Below are positions 46,083-57,068 of a stretch of DNA of 64,000 nt, in pieces. The position numbers and the translations under genes were made by a program. The number at the start of each line of letters is the position of its first letter. Positions within the stretch are counted from its first letter, which is position 1. The notes below the pieces were generated by a model. That model had not been told where the DNA came from and made no database searches. It saw only the letters and a program-made list of their open reading frames with translations. Source of the stretch: Paralithodes platypus (Eukaryota; Arthropoda; Malacostraca; Decapoda; Lithodidae); the NCBI GenBank assembly GCA_032716605.1, contig CM064492.1:52118844-52182843 (forward strand), given 5' to 3'.

Positions 46083-46109
46083 TACAGAAGGGGTTAACGT
46101 CTGATAGTA

Positions 46110-46295
46110 CGGTATTCTGGTAAGGCAATCACAATGCTTCCTTCCATACATAACATCATGGCGTGGATACAAACTTACGTGGGCAACTGTACAACGGCAG
46201 CAGTACACGAAGCAATAACAACGTAGGTAATCAAAGGTCTCCGCCAAGTTCGGATCTCTTGCACAACTACACGCAAATCCGTCACAAACAGGGAG
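46110..46295. other. Unassigned spacer
   Basis: Nothing recognised. Confidence 0.5.
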
Positions 46296-46570
46296 AGGGG
46301 TGAAGGGGTTGGGGGGGGGGTTGGGTTTGAGAGAATACAGGGGGGGAGGAGGGTAGAGAGAATACAGGGGGGGGGGATAAAGAAAATACAGGAGGGGTAG
46401 AGAGAATACAGGGGAGGGTAGAGAGAATACAGGGGGGGGGGAGGTAGAGAAAATACAAGGGGGGGCTAGGGGTAGAGGTAATACAGGGGGGTAGAGAGCA
46501 TACAAGGAGGGTAATATGAATACAGGGGTGGGGGTGGTGAGAATACAAGGGGTAAGGGGGGGGGGGGTAG
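46296..46570. repeat. G-rich minisatellite
   Basis: About ten units of GAGAATACAGGGGGGGG with spacers of GGTA/GAGGGTA. Pro-rich minus-strand frames are artefacts. Runs of G are dense enough for quadruplex formation. Confidence 0.85.
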
Positions 46571-47180
<610 letters not shown>

Positions 47181-47182
<2 letters not shown>

Positions 47183-47618
47183 ATTTGTGCATATATTCTG
47201 TATTTCTAAATTGTCAGCTTACTTTAACTTAAATAATATTATGATGTGCTTCATTTATTCTCTGCAAATATCCCTCAATCAAAAAATGTCTTCATATTCT
47301 GTTCATATATTTAGGCGCCTGTCCGTCTTCTTGTCAATTTGCTTCCCACTATCAGAGAGAAGGTGAATAATTTAGAGCAGCCCAGCGCTGGTGGGACGGG
47401 AACCAGACAGCGACAGGACAGGTTTAAGGTAGACAGTGGAGATAGAAAGCAGTGATAAGGGCTAGAAAGGATGGGTGCAGTGGGAAGTTAGGGTAAAATA
47501 TGCAGGGAAGACATATTGCAAAATGAGAATGCTAAACAAATTTCTCGTTCCTCCAAACTTCAAGCTAAAGGTTAAAGAGCATGTGAAGTTGCATGTACAT
47601 TATGGTATATGAAGGTGT
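47181..47618. other. Spacer upstream of the split ORF
   Basis: No gene. At 47570-47655 the text AAGGTTAAAGAGCATGTGAA and GAAGGTGTGTGTATATTAAA resembles the 50.9-51.6 kb minisatellite unit. Confidence 0.55.
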
Positions 47619-49624
47619 GTGTATATTAAATTATGTGAAGGTGTGTGTGTTATGCCCACACTAAGAATTTTGGCTGTGCAGACCACCACCATTACCACGC
47701 CACAAGGATTTAAAAAGCACAGAGAGAGAGTAGCTGTGCGCCTTTTACGTGCGCAGATGCTCCGACGCGAACATACTTCAAACACCAATGCCGCCAAAAG
47801 CTGTCTAGATAACAACAACACCAAATCGCACCCTTTTACCCTGCACCAAGTGGAAACCAGAATACGCAGAACTAGGACAGACTATGTCACTCAACCTGGG
47901 AGAAGTAATTCAGCTAGGTTTGATACTAGCACCTCAGGGTCTGAAGACTGGCACACCCCTTGGTACAAGACTAGGAAGGCTAAGTTCGATACTGGCCAAT
48001 CAAATCATAGGACTGATATTACCAAGTTTTATGGTAAATAAAGGAAGGGAAAAGGATGCGCATATCAGAGTTTTGCCCTGAAATGGGTTGTGGAGAAATA
48101 ACTGAAGAAATGACAAAAGTTGTATGCTGCCTTTATGGACTTGGAGAACGCCTTTGACAGAGTTGATAGAGAAGGTATTTGGAAAGTACTGAGAATATAC
48201 AGAGTGGATGGCAAGTTGCTAAAAGCAGTGAAGAGCATGTATGAAGGTGTTAAGGCATCGGTGTGTGTGGAGAATGAATAGAGCAAGTTCTTTGATCTGA
48301 ATGTTGGATTAAAGCAAGGGTGTGTGATGTCCCCATGCTTGTTCAATATATATATGGACGGAGTCATGAAAGAAATGCAAGGAAGAGCAGTGGATGTAGG
48401 TGTTCTGCTGATAAGGGAAGGAAACGAGTGGAAGTTGCCTGTACTGCTGCTGTTTGCCGATGATACAGTTCTGATGAGCAATAATGAATAGAAGTTGCAG
48501 GGTCTGGTAAATATGTTTGGACAGTCTGTGAAAAACGGAATCTGAAGGTAAATGGGGGGAAGAGAAAGATTATGGTCTTTGAAAGGGGTGCAGCCACAGA
48601 ATGTGAGGTGAGATTGAATGGTTAGGCTATGGCGAATGTCAGCTCATTTAAGTATTTGGGCAGTGTGTTGAGTAAAGATGGGAGTATGGATGAAAAAGTA
48701 CGGGAGAAGGTGGAACAGGGGAAGAGGGTTATAGGAATGCTGAAAGCAGTAACAAGAAATAGGGTGGTCAGCTTGGAAGTAAATAAGTCCTTGCATGACA
48801 GTGTGCATGGTAATCCCGACATTGACTTACGGGAGCGAAGCATGGACTTTGGTGAAGAGACTCAAGCCATGAGTGAGAGGGTGGAAATGAGATACATGAG
48901 AAGTGTGTGCGGAGTTACATGGAGGGATAGTCAGACAAATGAGGAAGTACGAGTGTGGTGTGGATGTAGATGTGCTGGAAAGTGTGAAAAGGAACACCTT
49001 GAGAAGGTTCGGCTATGTGGAACATATGGTAAGCGAGAGAATGACTAAGAGAGTGTGCAAGAGTGAGGTGGAAGGACAGAGAGGGAGAGGTAGACCAAGT
49101 GAGAGATGGAAGGATGAATTTAAGAAGTATATGCGTGAATGCGGTGCTGGATGAAAGGAGGGACGTCGGCTGACTGGGGACAGAGGTGCATGGGGGCGTT
49201 TCATTCGGAGACACACCTTCGGGGATCACGGCGTCCCGCAATAGATACCGGTAGATAGATAGATGGTAAATTAGCTAAGTATGAGACTAGCTCTTCAGGT
49301 CTAATGACTAAATGCACCAAGTACTCTGGTCAAGTATCAAAGATTGATACTAGCAAATCAGGTCCTAAGACTGACAAAGTACAACCTAATGTAACTCTGA
49401 GGCTCGATGCTCACTCTCTAGGTCATAGTCTAGAGCCACGTATGCAGAGAATCACCTCTATCTTTTCATTGCATGTGGTCCTAAACAGCGCACAGCTAGT
49501 GGTTCGAGACAAGAGAGAATCCGCAAGTTGCAACTATAAGAAGTCCAGGCCTAACAAGACGCCCAAGAAAGATGAGTGCCGTAATACCAGCACCCCTCCG
49601 ACACCAGGGACATCACTAAATTAA
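47619..49624 (+). pseudogene. Unidentified coding region split by an L-D LINE
   Basis: A frame open from 47619 to 48038 (140 codons, ending TDITKFYGK) meets a LINE at 48040. After the 9-bp target duplication ATGGTAAAT (48031-48039 and 49263-49271) the same codon phase continues from 49272 (LAKYETSSSGLMTKC...) for 117 codons to TAA at 49622-49624. Without the LINE and one copy of the duplication the frame would be about 257 codons. AATAAA follows at 49664. GCTGTGCAG/ACC near 47680-47690 could be a splice acceptor, so this may be a terminal exon. Composition is Ser/Thr/Lys/Arg rich with no known domain, signal peptide or membrane segment. Host gene, processed copy or an unrecognised transposon ORF are all possible. 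Confidence 0.65.
48040..49262 (+). mobile_element. LINE L-D copy 3, with 9-bp target duplication
   Basis: A 5'-truncated L-D insertion of about 1.22 kb, bounded by ATGGTAAAT on both sides, ending in GGGGATCACGGCGTCCCGCA and a (GATA)n tail. The protein reads FMDLENAFDRVDREGIWKVL, LNVGLKQGCVMSPCLFNIYM, LLLFADDTVLMSNN and, in other frames, SFKYLGSVLSKDGSMDEKV (48650-48705) and SEVEGQRGRGRPSERWKDEF. Internal stops (near 48279, 48487, 48545) and a frame change make it dead. It is the best guide to the L-D catalytic ADD and GLKQGC boxes. Confidence 0.9.
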
Positions 49625-49663
49625 ATAACAGTAGTGCATCTCTAACTGTTATAATGCCTTCTG

Positions 49664-49669
49664 AATAAA
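49664..49669 (+). promoter_or_regulatory. Possible polyadenylation signal
   Basis: AATAAA 40 bp after the stop of the split frame, in the context CTTCTGAATAAACAG. Such hexamers are common in AT-rich DNA, so this is only supportive. Confidence 0.45.
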
Positions 49670-49679
49670 CAGTGTACTA

Positions 49680-50872
49680 ACCCTTCAGGAAAACAAAACA
49701 TATATTTTATCATTGTGTTTCGCTATTTTAACATCCTAATGATACGATCGAACATTCCCGCATCAACGTAATCTCGAGTATTAACCCTTAACTGGCGGCG
49801 CGCATCATAAGTCGAGTGAAATAAATTTGGACTATGTGGTGGCGCGCGACATAGGTCGTGTGGCAATTTCAGCATGTAATGTTGCTGAGAGAGAGAGACA
49901 AGTGGTGGCAGGAGAGTAGCGAGTGTATGACTGCTCCAGACCACCGCGGCGGACCAACTGACATGAATCCCACCCTCCTCCACCCTCTCACACTCGCTAC
50001 ATAGTGAAATGTATGGGGAAAGTACCGAATTACATGGTTTTTGCACTCGTGTTGCGCGGTTGTTGCAAGAAAACTAGCGGTCATACAAGGATCGTTGTGG
50101 TGTCATTGGAAAGCTCTGTTTATGCCCTTTCAGGGATAGATACTTGTTTTACACTCTGGGTCTTATTTAGGCATGAAAATGATCACGTAAACAGCCCTAT
50201 TTTGGGTAAAAACACCCCGCTGGTGGCTACATATTATATACCGCCTAGGCCGCTTTTTAGGTGTTAAATAGCGCAGATTTAATTCCGAAGACACTCAACA
50301 CCCGATCGCATACACTTTATTTTATTGATTCCCATTTTGTTAAATATTCCTTATATATGTAAATTGACTTGGGACACTATAGTCAAACGAGTATAGAAAA
50401 CGTGACTTTGTGATAATAAGAAAGACTGCCTTCGCGTAAGCTCAATTCTGATACTATATTAATTAAACACATAATTCAACGTTTCCATTTGTATAAACAA
50501 AACTTATTTACTTCAAAATAAATATAACAGAAGCTTGATTTAATCTAAGAACGTGAATAATTTTATAATTACATACATAAATCACACACATGTTCCCTTC
50601 GTATTTAGAGCACGCGGGTATACTATCGCTAACTCAAGCAAACTCCTTCTACTGTATAGTTCTATTTGTGAATTGTGTGTTATTTTATGTTTTGTGTATT
50701 ATTCATTTCATTAATGTGTGAACCTCTATCCATTATTGTATACATAAAAGTAGTGTTCTGTACCTATTGTATAACTTGCCTTTGTATTTGATTGTAGTTA
50801 CATATAAAATCCTTGTATCTCCCTGTTCGTAAGACTCACCAATAATCAGATTTGTTCTAGCAAACTAGTGTG
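49680..50872. other. Long region without recognisable gene
   Basis: Contains a GC-richer patch (49780-50000) and AT-rich sequence from 50270. Short open frames on both strands show no recognisable domain. Confidence 0.5.
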
Positions 50873-51575
50873 TATATTAAGTTAAAGAGTATGTGCAGGT
50901 GTGTGTACTGTGTATATCAAGTTAAAGATTGTGTGAAGGTGTGTGTATATTAAGTTAAAATGTATATGAAAGTGTGTGCATATTAAGTTAAAGAGTGTGT
51001 GAAGGTGTGTGTATATTAAGTTAAAGAGTATGTGCAGGTGTGTGTATATTAAGTAAAAGAGTATGTGTAGGTGTGTGTATATTAAGTTAAAGAGTGTGTG
51101 AAGGTGTGAGTATATTAAGTTAAAAAAGAGTGTGAAGGTGTGTGTATATTAAGTTAAAGAGTATGTGTAGGTGTGTGTATATTAAGTTAAAGAGTATGTG
51201 TAGGTGTGTGTATATTAAGTTAAAGAGTGTGTGAAGGTGTGTGTATATTAAGTTAAAAGAGAGTGTGAAGGTGTGTGTATATTAAGTTAAAGAGTGTGTG
51301 AAGGTGTGTGTATATTAGGTTAGAAAGTATATGAAGGTGTGTGTATATTAAGTTAAGGTTAAAGATGTTGTGAAGGTGTGTGTATATTAGGTTAGAGAGT
51401 TTGTGAAGGTGTGTGTATATTTAGTTGAAGAGTTTGTGAAGGTGTGTGTATATTAAGCTAAAGAGCGTGATAAGGTGTGTGTATATTAAGTAAAAGAGTA
51501 CATTGTGAAGGTGTGTGTATATTAAGTCAAAGAGTGTGTTAAGGGTGTGTGTATATTAGGTTAGAGAGTACATCC
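50873..51575. repeat. 31-bp minisatellite, about 22 units
   Basis: Tandem units of the type GTGTGTATATTAAGTTAAAG then AGTGTGTGAAG, with indels giving 27-36 bp. It abuts an M1 copy on the right. Confidence 0.93.
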
Positions 51576-51735
51576 TTCCCATTATATTCTGGCAATTATT
51601 AGACGATTACATTAATTTTAATATCTTAATTAATCCTTTAGCTACCACAGATCCTCCCTACGTTGAACAAAATCGCCCAATAGTTGCCAGAATATGATGA
51701 AAAGGAGGTTAAAGGTACTGCATAGGTTAACCCCT
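51562..51735. mobile_element. MITE family M1, copy next to minisatellite
   Basis: ATTATATTCTGGCAATTATT then AGACGATT on the left; CGCCCAATAGTTGCCAGAAT on the right arm. The left end runs into the minisatellite. Confidence 0.72.
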
Positions 51736-51901
51736 TCGGTTAACAAGGACACATTTCTTCATTTCATGGCTATCATTAGACGATATTATAAAACTTTGGT
51801 TGAATATTTGGAAGTTGGAGTGTCAATTGATATCAATTTACCCCTTTACCACTTCCGAAGCCAGATATGATACTATTAACATTTGAGAAATGTTCAATAT
51901 A
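51726..51901. mobile_element. MITE family M1, partial copy
   Basis: Begins at TTAACCCCTTCGGTTAACAA and has GGCTATCATTAGACGATATT; the right arm is poor. Confidence 0.55.
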
Positions 51902-52116
51902 TTAACCCGTCCAGTACCAGCGACGGGCGTTATATTATATTCTAGCTATATTAAGACGATCTTATGCAGCTTAGGAAGGATCTGTGGTAGTTCAAAAGGT
52001 TGGTTGAGAGAGTTTGAAGCCTTATTATTGCTAGAGGTCCTTCCTAAGCTGAACAAAATCGTCTAGTAGTTGCCAAAATATGATAAAAGGAACGTCCTTG
52101 GTACTGTATGGGTTAA
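51902..52116. mobile_element. TTAA MITE family M1, reference copy
   Basis: This is the most complete M1 copy. TTAACCCGTCCAGTACCAGC at the left and GTCCTTGGTACTGTATGGGT then TAA at the right, with arms GACGATCTTATGCAGCTTAG / CTAAGCTGAACAAAATCGTC. About 215 bp, with a TTAA at each border. Non-coding. Confidence 0.9.
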
Positions 52117-52632
52117 GGAATTGAATTCCATAGTATACATAATTACATACAATATGTATAATATATGTTTAAGGTTAGCTTTGGCAAATTAATGTTCCTA
52201 ATTTCCAGTTAATTTGTTTACGACTTAACTTTTTTCTGCACTTGATTTCGGATGGAGTGGGGCGGAATTAGGGCACGAAAAACAGCGCTGACAAATGTCT
52301 AAACCCATCTTTCTGCTTTTTCGGCGGGGGTCCTGTCAAATTTATCATCCTTAGGTGATTGTCGATTCGAAAAATTGAATGTGGAATCTCTCTCTCTCAT
52401 ACACACACACATACATACATACATACATACATACATACCAACAGACACAGACATACATACATACATAATATTAAGGCTCTCCATACACTGTAGAAAGCGT
52501 GTGTGAAATATGAACACACAGCCGTTACACATTCCAAGAGTAATAACTTGATTAAAACTTTGAGATACTCAACAATAATGTCATTCACTAAGACACACTT
52601 GTTATATGAACCACAAATACGGGTTGGAGCTG
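52117..52632. other. Unassigned spacer with CATA repeats
   Basis: (CATA)n/(CA)n tracts at 52400-52465. No gene. Confidence 0.55.
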
Positions 52633-52872
52633 TTAAGGGGGAAGGGTAATTTTGTCAACACCCCCTTCTCCCTAAACAATGTTTAGCCCTATTAGTTTTA
52701 AGATTGTATGACGTTCGGTCCATTAGTTTGGCGATTTTAAGACATGTTGACCCATTTCTTTGGCAATATTAAGACTTTTTGTGTCATTTAGGTGTCGATT
52801 TTTTCCTGGCGAGCGATAGCGAGCCTGTAATTTTAGGAGGACCCGGCCTTCGGCCGGGACATTTATCTACCA
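52633..52872. mobile_element. TTAA MITE family M3, copy 2 (right end missing)
   Basis: TTAAGGGGGAAGGGTAATTT at the left, TTTAGGTGTCGATTTTTTCC, GGCGAGCGATAGCGAGCC and the GGCCTTCGGCC core. The right half is replaced after ATTTATCTACC by unrelated sequence. Confidence 0.82.
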
Positions 52873-53364
52873 AGACACCTTAGAGAGAGGGAGACGGGGG
52901 GTAGAGAGAGATTTGATTTTGCCCAGAGGGGCGAGTTTATTGAGCAGCGCCCCCCATCCTGTGAGGGGACAACCACTAGTAAGGCGATACATACTGCTCA
53001 AAGAGCCATTATTCCACTGAAACAACAGCATCGTCGTCTGGTTACATTCGTCTGAGAGAGAGAAGGCTTGCGCTTGAAGTTTTTTCATTAAACAGAATAT
53101 TTATTTGTGTATATCAATTATCAAATACGGAATATATGCACTATAGTGGGTTTATTTCCAGCCGACTGTACATCGCCATGTTCTCAACTTGTTTACTTGG
53201 TTATTAAAGCGATTTCGTGGGGATATATGTTGTTAATTATGATTTGTTTTTTTCATGTGATAGAGATAGAGTAGGTTCGTATTTTCCATTCAGTATCGAG
53301 ACATCAGCTGCTAAGGGATTCAATCAATTTACCGTCAGCTGAAATACAATTGATTATAATGTTG
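52873..53364. other. Unassigned spacer
   Basis: Nothing recognised; an AG-rich stretch GAGAGAGAAGGCTTGCG at 53053-53070 resembles 61232-61275. Confidence 0.45.
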
Positions 53365-53545
53365 CTACAGCATTTTTTGTTTTATTATTAAACAATCTTA
53401 TGTAGATTAGGAAGAATATATGGAAGTCAGAGGGTTAAATGAGATAGTATTTACCATTTTAATTCCCACAGATCCATCCCAATCTGCATGAAATCCTTTA
53501 ATGACAGCCAAAACAATCTCTCAATGTGTGTCATAATCTTAAAAA
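53365..53545. mobile_element. MITE family M1, copy
   Basis: Arms ATTAAACAATCTTATGTAGA then TTAGGAAGAATATATGG and CTTTAATGACAGCCAAAAC; the internal GAGATAGTATTTACC is as at 30705. Confidence 0.75.
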
Positions 53546-53919
53546 GGTTGAGGAAGGATGGGCTGGTTTTCTGGACCACTTTCTCCCTCATGTTTAGCCC
53601 TATTAGTTTTCAGATGTTAAGATGTTTGGCCCATTAGTTAGTCGATTTTAAAACCTTTCGCCCCATTTCTTCGTCAATATTTAGACCTGTCGTGCTATTT
53701 AGGTGTCGATTTTTTCCCTGGCGAACGATAGTGAGCCTGTAATGTTGGAAGAACCGGCCTTCGGCCGGGAAATTTTTCTACCGAAAAATGTACAAATTAG
53801 TCTAGAAGACGGATCTAATGGATGTGTTTTTTTGTTTTTTTATTTGATGGTGGTCTAGGGAGGAAACTAGACAAATAATGAATACATGCAAAAATCGTCC
53901 AAAAAGTGAACCATCTTAA
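53545..53919. mobile_element. TTAA MITE family M3, copy 3
   Basis: Starts next to M1 and ends GTGAACCATCTTAA. It contains CTCATGTTTAGCCCTATTAG, TAGGTGTCGATTTTTTCC and ACCGGCCTTCGGCCGGGAAA, then GTCTAGGGAGGAAACTA. Confidence 0.83.
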
Positions 53920-54177
53920 GCATGCACCTATATTACAGCATACCCACATAGTTCAAATATGTTAATCCATTTATGTCTTATTATCTTTGCTTTATCTATC
54001 CTTCTGTAAATATTCCTTCTCCATAATATAAGTTAGTTTAAGTTTCATAATGATTTCTCCACCGATTCAGTAATATCTTATATAATTATGTTTTGCCTCT
54101 CGTCCCATCTGTCTCTGTCTCGTGTTCACCTGCCGAAAACAACTTGCCACATTTCCCCCCAATCTTTATCTTTACGT

Positions 54178-54220
<43 letters not shown>

Positions 54221-54611
54221 TATATATAACCTCTCTCGCTGGTCGTCTGAATTTCTATGTCCGAATATTATCCACCAACTTTTCCAATGCTGTCACTTAA
54301 ATTCAGAACTTTCTCTCTCACGGTCTTTTGTCTGATAAGGGCTCGTTCCTTTTTAGAAATGTGTGCTGTGGGTGATTCTGATATGGCTATTGTTGCGACG
54401 CTTCCGTAATATTATTTTTATTGTTATGTTCGGAGAGAGCGCCCATGGTATCTTCTTGGTGGACGCTCCTTGTATTCGGAAGTATAAAAGAGGAGCACTT
54501 ACGAATACACACACATACACATACCTGACGTCGGTCATACACACAGGTACGGTATACACATCTAACATACGTCGTTGCTTACATACTATTTGTGATGAAC
54601 CCCTTGATGAT
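53920..54611. other. Spacer with (CT)n tract
   Basis: CT repeat at 54181-54217 and a short (AT)n after it. Open frames at 54088-54335 and 54353-54626 have no recognisable content. Confidence 0.55.
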
Positions 54612-54975
54612 TATGACGCGTTCTGAGACTATTATTAGAAGACTTTATGAAGCTTAGGAAAAACTTGTGGGAGCTAGAGAGTTAAGCTGGTATCACACGA
54701 GAGCTTTTATAGTCAACATTCGATGATCAACATTTTTCTGGCAACATTTCTGGGTTATTTTGCACTGATATCGGAAACTAGATTGATTATAAATGAATTT
54801 AGGTAGCAGAAATATTTTAACTGTTTACCTCATAAGCTGCCTGACCAGTGTTAAGGAAACATGTTGAGGGAAAAAGCGCTCGTGTGATACCGGCTTTATA
54901 TGAAATAGTGTTTACCCTTTTCATTTCTAGATCGCCGTATCATAGCCAGAATAAATTGTCAAAATGAGTCATAAT
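54612..54975. mobile_element. MITE family M1, split by an M4 insertion
   Basis: Left part: ATTATTAGAAGACTTTATGA then AGCTTAGGAAAAACTTGTGG (to 54681). Right part: ATGAAATAGTGTTTACCCTT and ATAGCCAGAATAAATTGTCA (from 54899). The M4 lies at the internal TTAA. Confidence 0.82.
54682..54898. mobile_element. MITE family M4, copy 1, inside M1
   Basis: Ends GCTGGTATCACACGAGAGCT and, inverted, GCCGGTATCACACGAGCGCT; TTAA at the left, TTTA at the right. Inner arms CAACATTTTTCTGGCAACAT and CAGTGTTAAGGAAAC. 217 bp. Confidence 0.87.
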
Positions 54976-55059
54976 CCTCAAGGGGTTGATGTTAGAGACA
55001 AATTAATCGGCAAGCTATGAAAGGTGAACATTAAGTATGGACTTAGGATACTAATGATG

Positions 55060-55220
55060 TACTCTTAGAGGATTACTTCGAAAACTAAATTTAGGCCACG
55101 TTTTACATCCTTGAGTGTACCGAGTATCTCAATTAACCGTTTCACTCTCATAGATCCTTCCAAATCTATATAAAGTTGTCTAATTTTAGCCATAACTTAA
55201 TGAAGAATGCATTATGGTTA
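55060..55220. mobile_element. MITE family M1, right-half copy
   Basis: Contains CCGAGTATCTCAATTAACCG, TAGATCCTTCCAAATCTATA and GTTGTCTAATTTTAGCCATA; the left arm is not clear. Confidence 0.62.
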
Positions 55221-55279
55221 CTTTCAATTTAAAGTGTCCATGCAAATAGGTTATTTGCATGGACACTTTAAATCGAAAG
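55221..55279. repeat. Near-perfect 28-bp hairpin
   Basis: Arms 55221-55248 and 55252-55279 match at 27 of 28 positions around a 3-base loop GGT. The inner arm holds the octamer ATGCAAAT and its complement. Confidence 0.93.
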
Positions 55280-55741
55280 TGTATTCCCTCCCAGACCAGA
55301 CCAGTTGGCTGGAGTAAAGTAGGAAAGAAGAGCAATTGAACAGAGAAAGAACAAGCAGAGAAGTGAGAAGTACAGCAGAAGACTGAAAGTTTTCGGGCTC
55401 AACCAAGTTGCTTCATTGTCACCAATGAATTGATTGTTTTTTAAAACAAGGTTACTGAGTGTTCAAACGCCTGAGTGGTGGTAATATGATATAGTGGAGG
55501 CAGTAAGGAGACTAGCAAGCTTCAATAAATACAATTTTGTTTTATTATAGTGTATTTCTATTTAGCTGGCGAAAAATTGACTTGTTCCCATCTTAATTAA
55601 TTTGCTACTACAACAATTGTATAGCCAAATATGCTGGTAATTACGAAAACCTGTCAAAATATGCAGAGGCATAGTAGTTTCATATTTTGTCATTAGTTAT
55701 CGATAAATGAGCTGCTAAAAAGTGTAAAATATCCGACAAGC
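55280..55741. other. Unassigned spacer
   Basis: No gene or repeat recognised. Confidence 0.5.
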
Positions 55742-56070
55742 TTAACCCTTTCATTGACGGTGAGTTATTGTGTATATGATTTTAGCTACAATTAGACGAG
55801 TTTATGAAGCTTAGGAAGGATAAAGGGTAGCACAAATTATTACTTGAGATAGTATGTAGCCTTTAAATGGGTAGACGTCCTTTGATATAGTATGTAGCCT
55901 TTAAATGGGTAGACGTCCTTTGATATAGTATGTAGCCTTTAAATGGGTAGACGTCCTTTGATATAGTATGTAGCCTTTAAATGGGTAGACGTTCTTCCTA
56001 AGCTGAACATAACCGTCTACTAGTTGTCAGAAAACAATGAAAAAGACGTCACCGGTAATGAAGAGGTTGA
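55742..56070. mobile_element. TTAA MITE family M1 with internal 38-bp tandem
   Basis: TTAACCCTTTCATTGACGGT at the left, CCGTCTACTAGTTGTCAG and GTCACCGGTAATGAAGAGG at the right. The centre is expanded by four 38-bp tandem units (55844-55995; ATATAGTATGTAGCCTTTAA then ATGGGTAGACGTCC). Confidence 0.87.
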
Positions 56071-56192
56071 ACAAAATCGAGTAAACAGCAAATACAATGC
56101 CTGAACACAGACACAATACAGTATTCTGATATCCAGTACAGATCACTCGGGTTGTCTAGTTCCCATTTAATTCTCTCCTGGGTATTTCAGCA
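56071..56192. other. Short spacer
   Basis: Nothing recognised. Confidence 0.5.
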
Positions 56193-56392
56193 TATACTCC
56201 ATGCATTATAGGTATGCCAAAAATCGTAACCCCTAACCTCTGTAACTAAATAATGGGCAAAACATCAGATGCCTGTAAATTTCCACTCCTATTCCCTACC
56301 TGAATCTTCCTAAACGGTAGAACTATAAGCTCAATTATTCTGGTCGTTTGTGAGCTATATAGGTTAGTGGGTAAGATTTTAATCATACTTCT
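56193..56392. mobile_element. Palindromic MITE M5, copy 4
   Basis: CTCCATGCATTATAGGTATG at the left, CCTCTGTAACTAAATAATGG, then CGGTAGAACTATAAGCTCAA and TGAGCTATATAGG. The outer arms are degraded. Confidence 0.7.
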
Positions 56393-56814
56393 GTTCCTTA
56401 TGAAATAGATAAACCTCAATTAATTGGACAGAATTTTATTTATTTTCTAATAAGACTCTATTCACGTAATGATCTTATTTTATGTTTTTAACATATGCTA
56501 TTCTGCCATCACAATCCCTTTCAGCTCAATGGAATTTAATCTTAAATTAAGTTTAATCTTTAAAGTTAAGTTAATCTTACCTACATCAAAACTATTCTGT
56601 TCAGCGTATGAATAACCTCTCGGAGTGATGGAATCCAGGAATATATTTATTGCTAATATATAATATACAATTCACAGATCATCAAGCGTTGTCATGAGAA
56701 AACAAAAATAGAATAATATAACAACATATTTTCAGCATATACTAATTTGGTGTCGGTCTTTCTCTCTGTTTCATTCCCAACCATATGGGGAGGTTTTTGT
56801 TTTTCCTGGACAGT
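56393..56814. other. Unassigned AT-rich spacer
   Basis: No gene. TTAA-rich tandem-like sequence at 56540-56580. Confidence 0.5.
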
Positions 56815-57060
56815 AAACACAGTAACATCGTCTAATGACAGCCAGAATAAATATAAAAATATCTTAACCCAGGCTGAGAGCGTTAATAACACAACAAAAT
56901 ACATAAATACATCCATGCATGTACTGTATATAGAAGGCCATAAACCAATAAATACATCCATGCATGTACTGTATATAGAAGGCCATAAACCAATAAATAC
57001 ATCCATGCATGTACTGTATATAGAAGGCCATAAACCAATAAATATATGATATGCCGTGAT
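56815..57060. repeat. M1 half copy and 45-bp tandem repeat
   Basis: ACATCGTCTAATGACAGCCA at 56823 is an M1 right arm. It is followed by three 45-bp units (about 56910-57045; AAATACATCCATGCATGTAC then TGTATATAGAAGG). As 45 is a multiple of 3, both strands show repeated peptides; they are not genes. Confidence 0.85.
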
Positions 57061-57068
57061 CCTATTCT

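Noticed and set aside
46068..46548. Proline-rich minus-strand proteins
   Set aside because: Produced by the G-rich minisatellite; the same content appears in two frames.
56692..57049. Open frames with repeated peptides on both strands
   Set aside because: Caused by a 45-bp tandem repeat whose length is a multiple of three.
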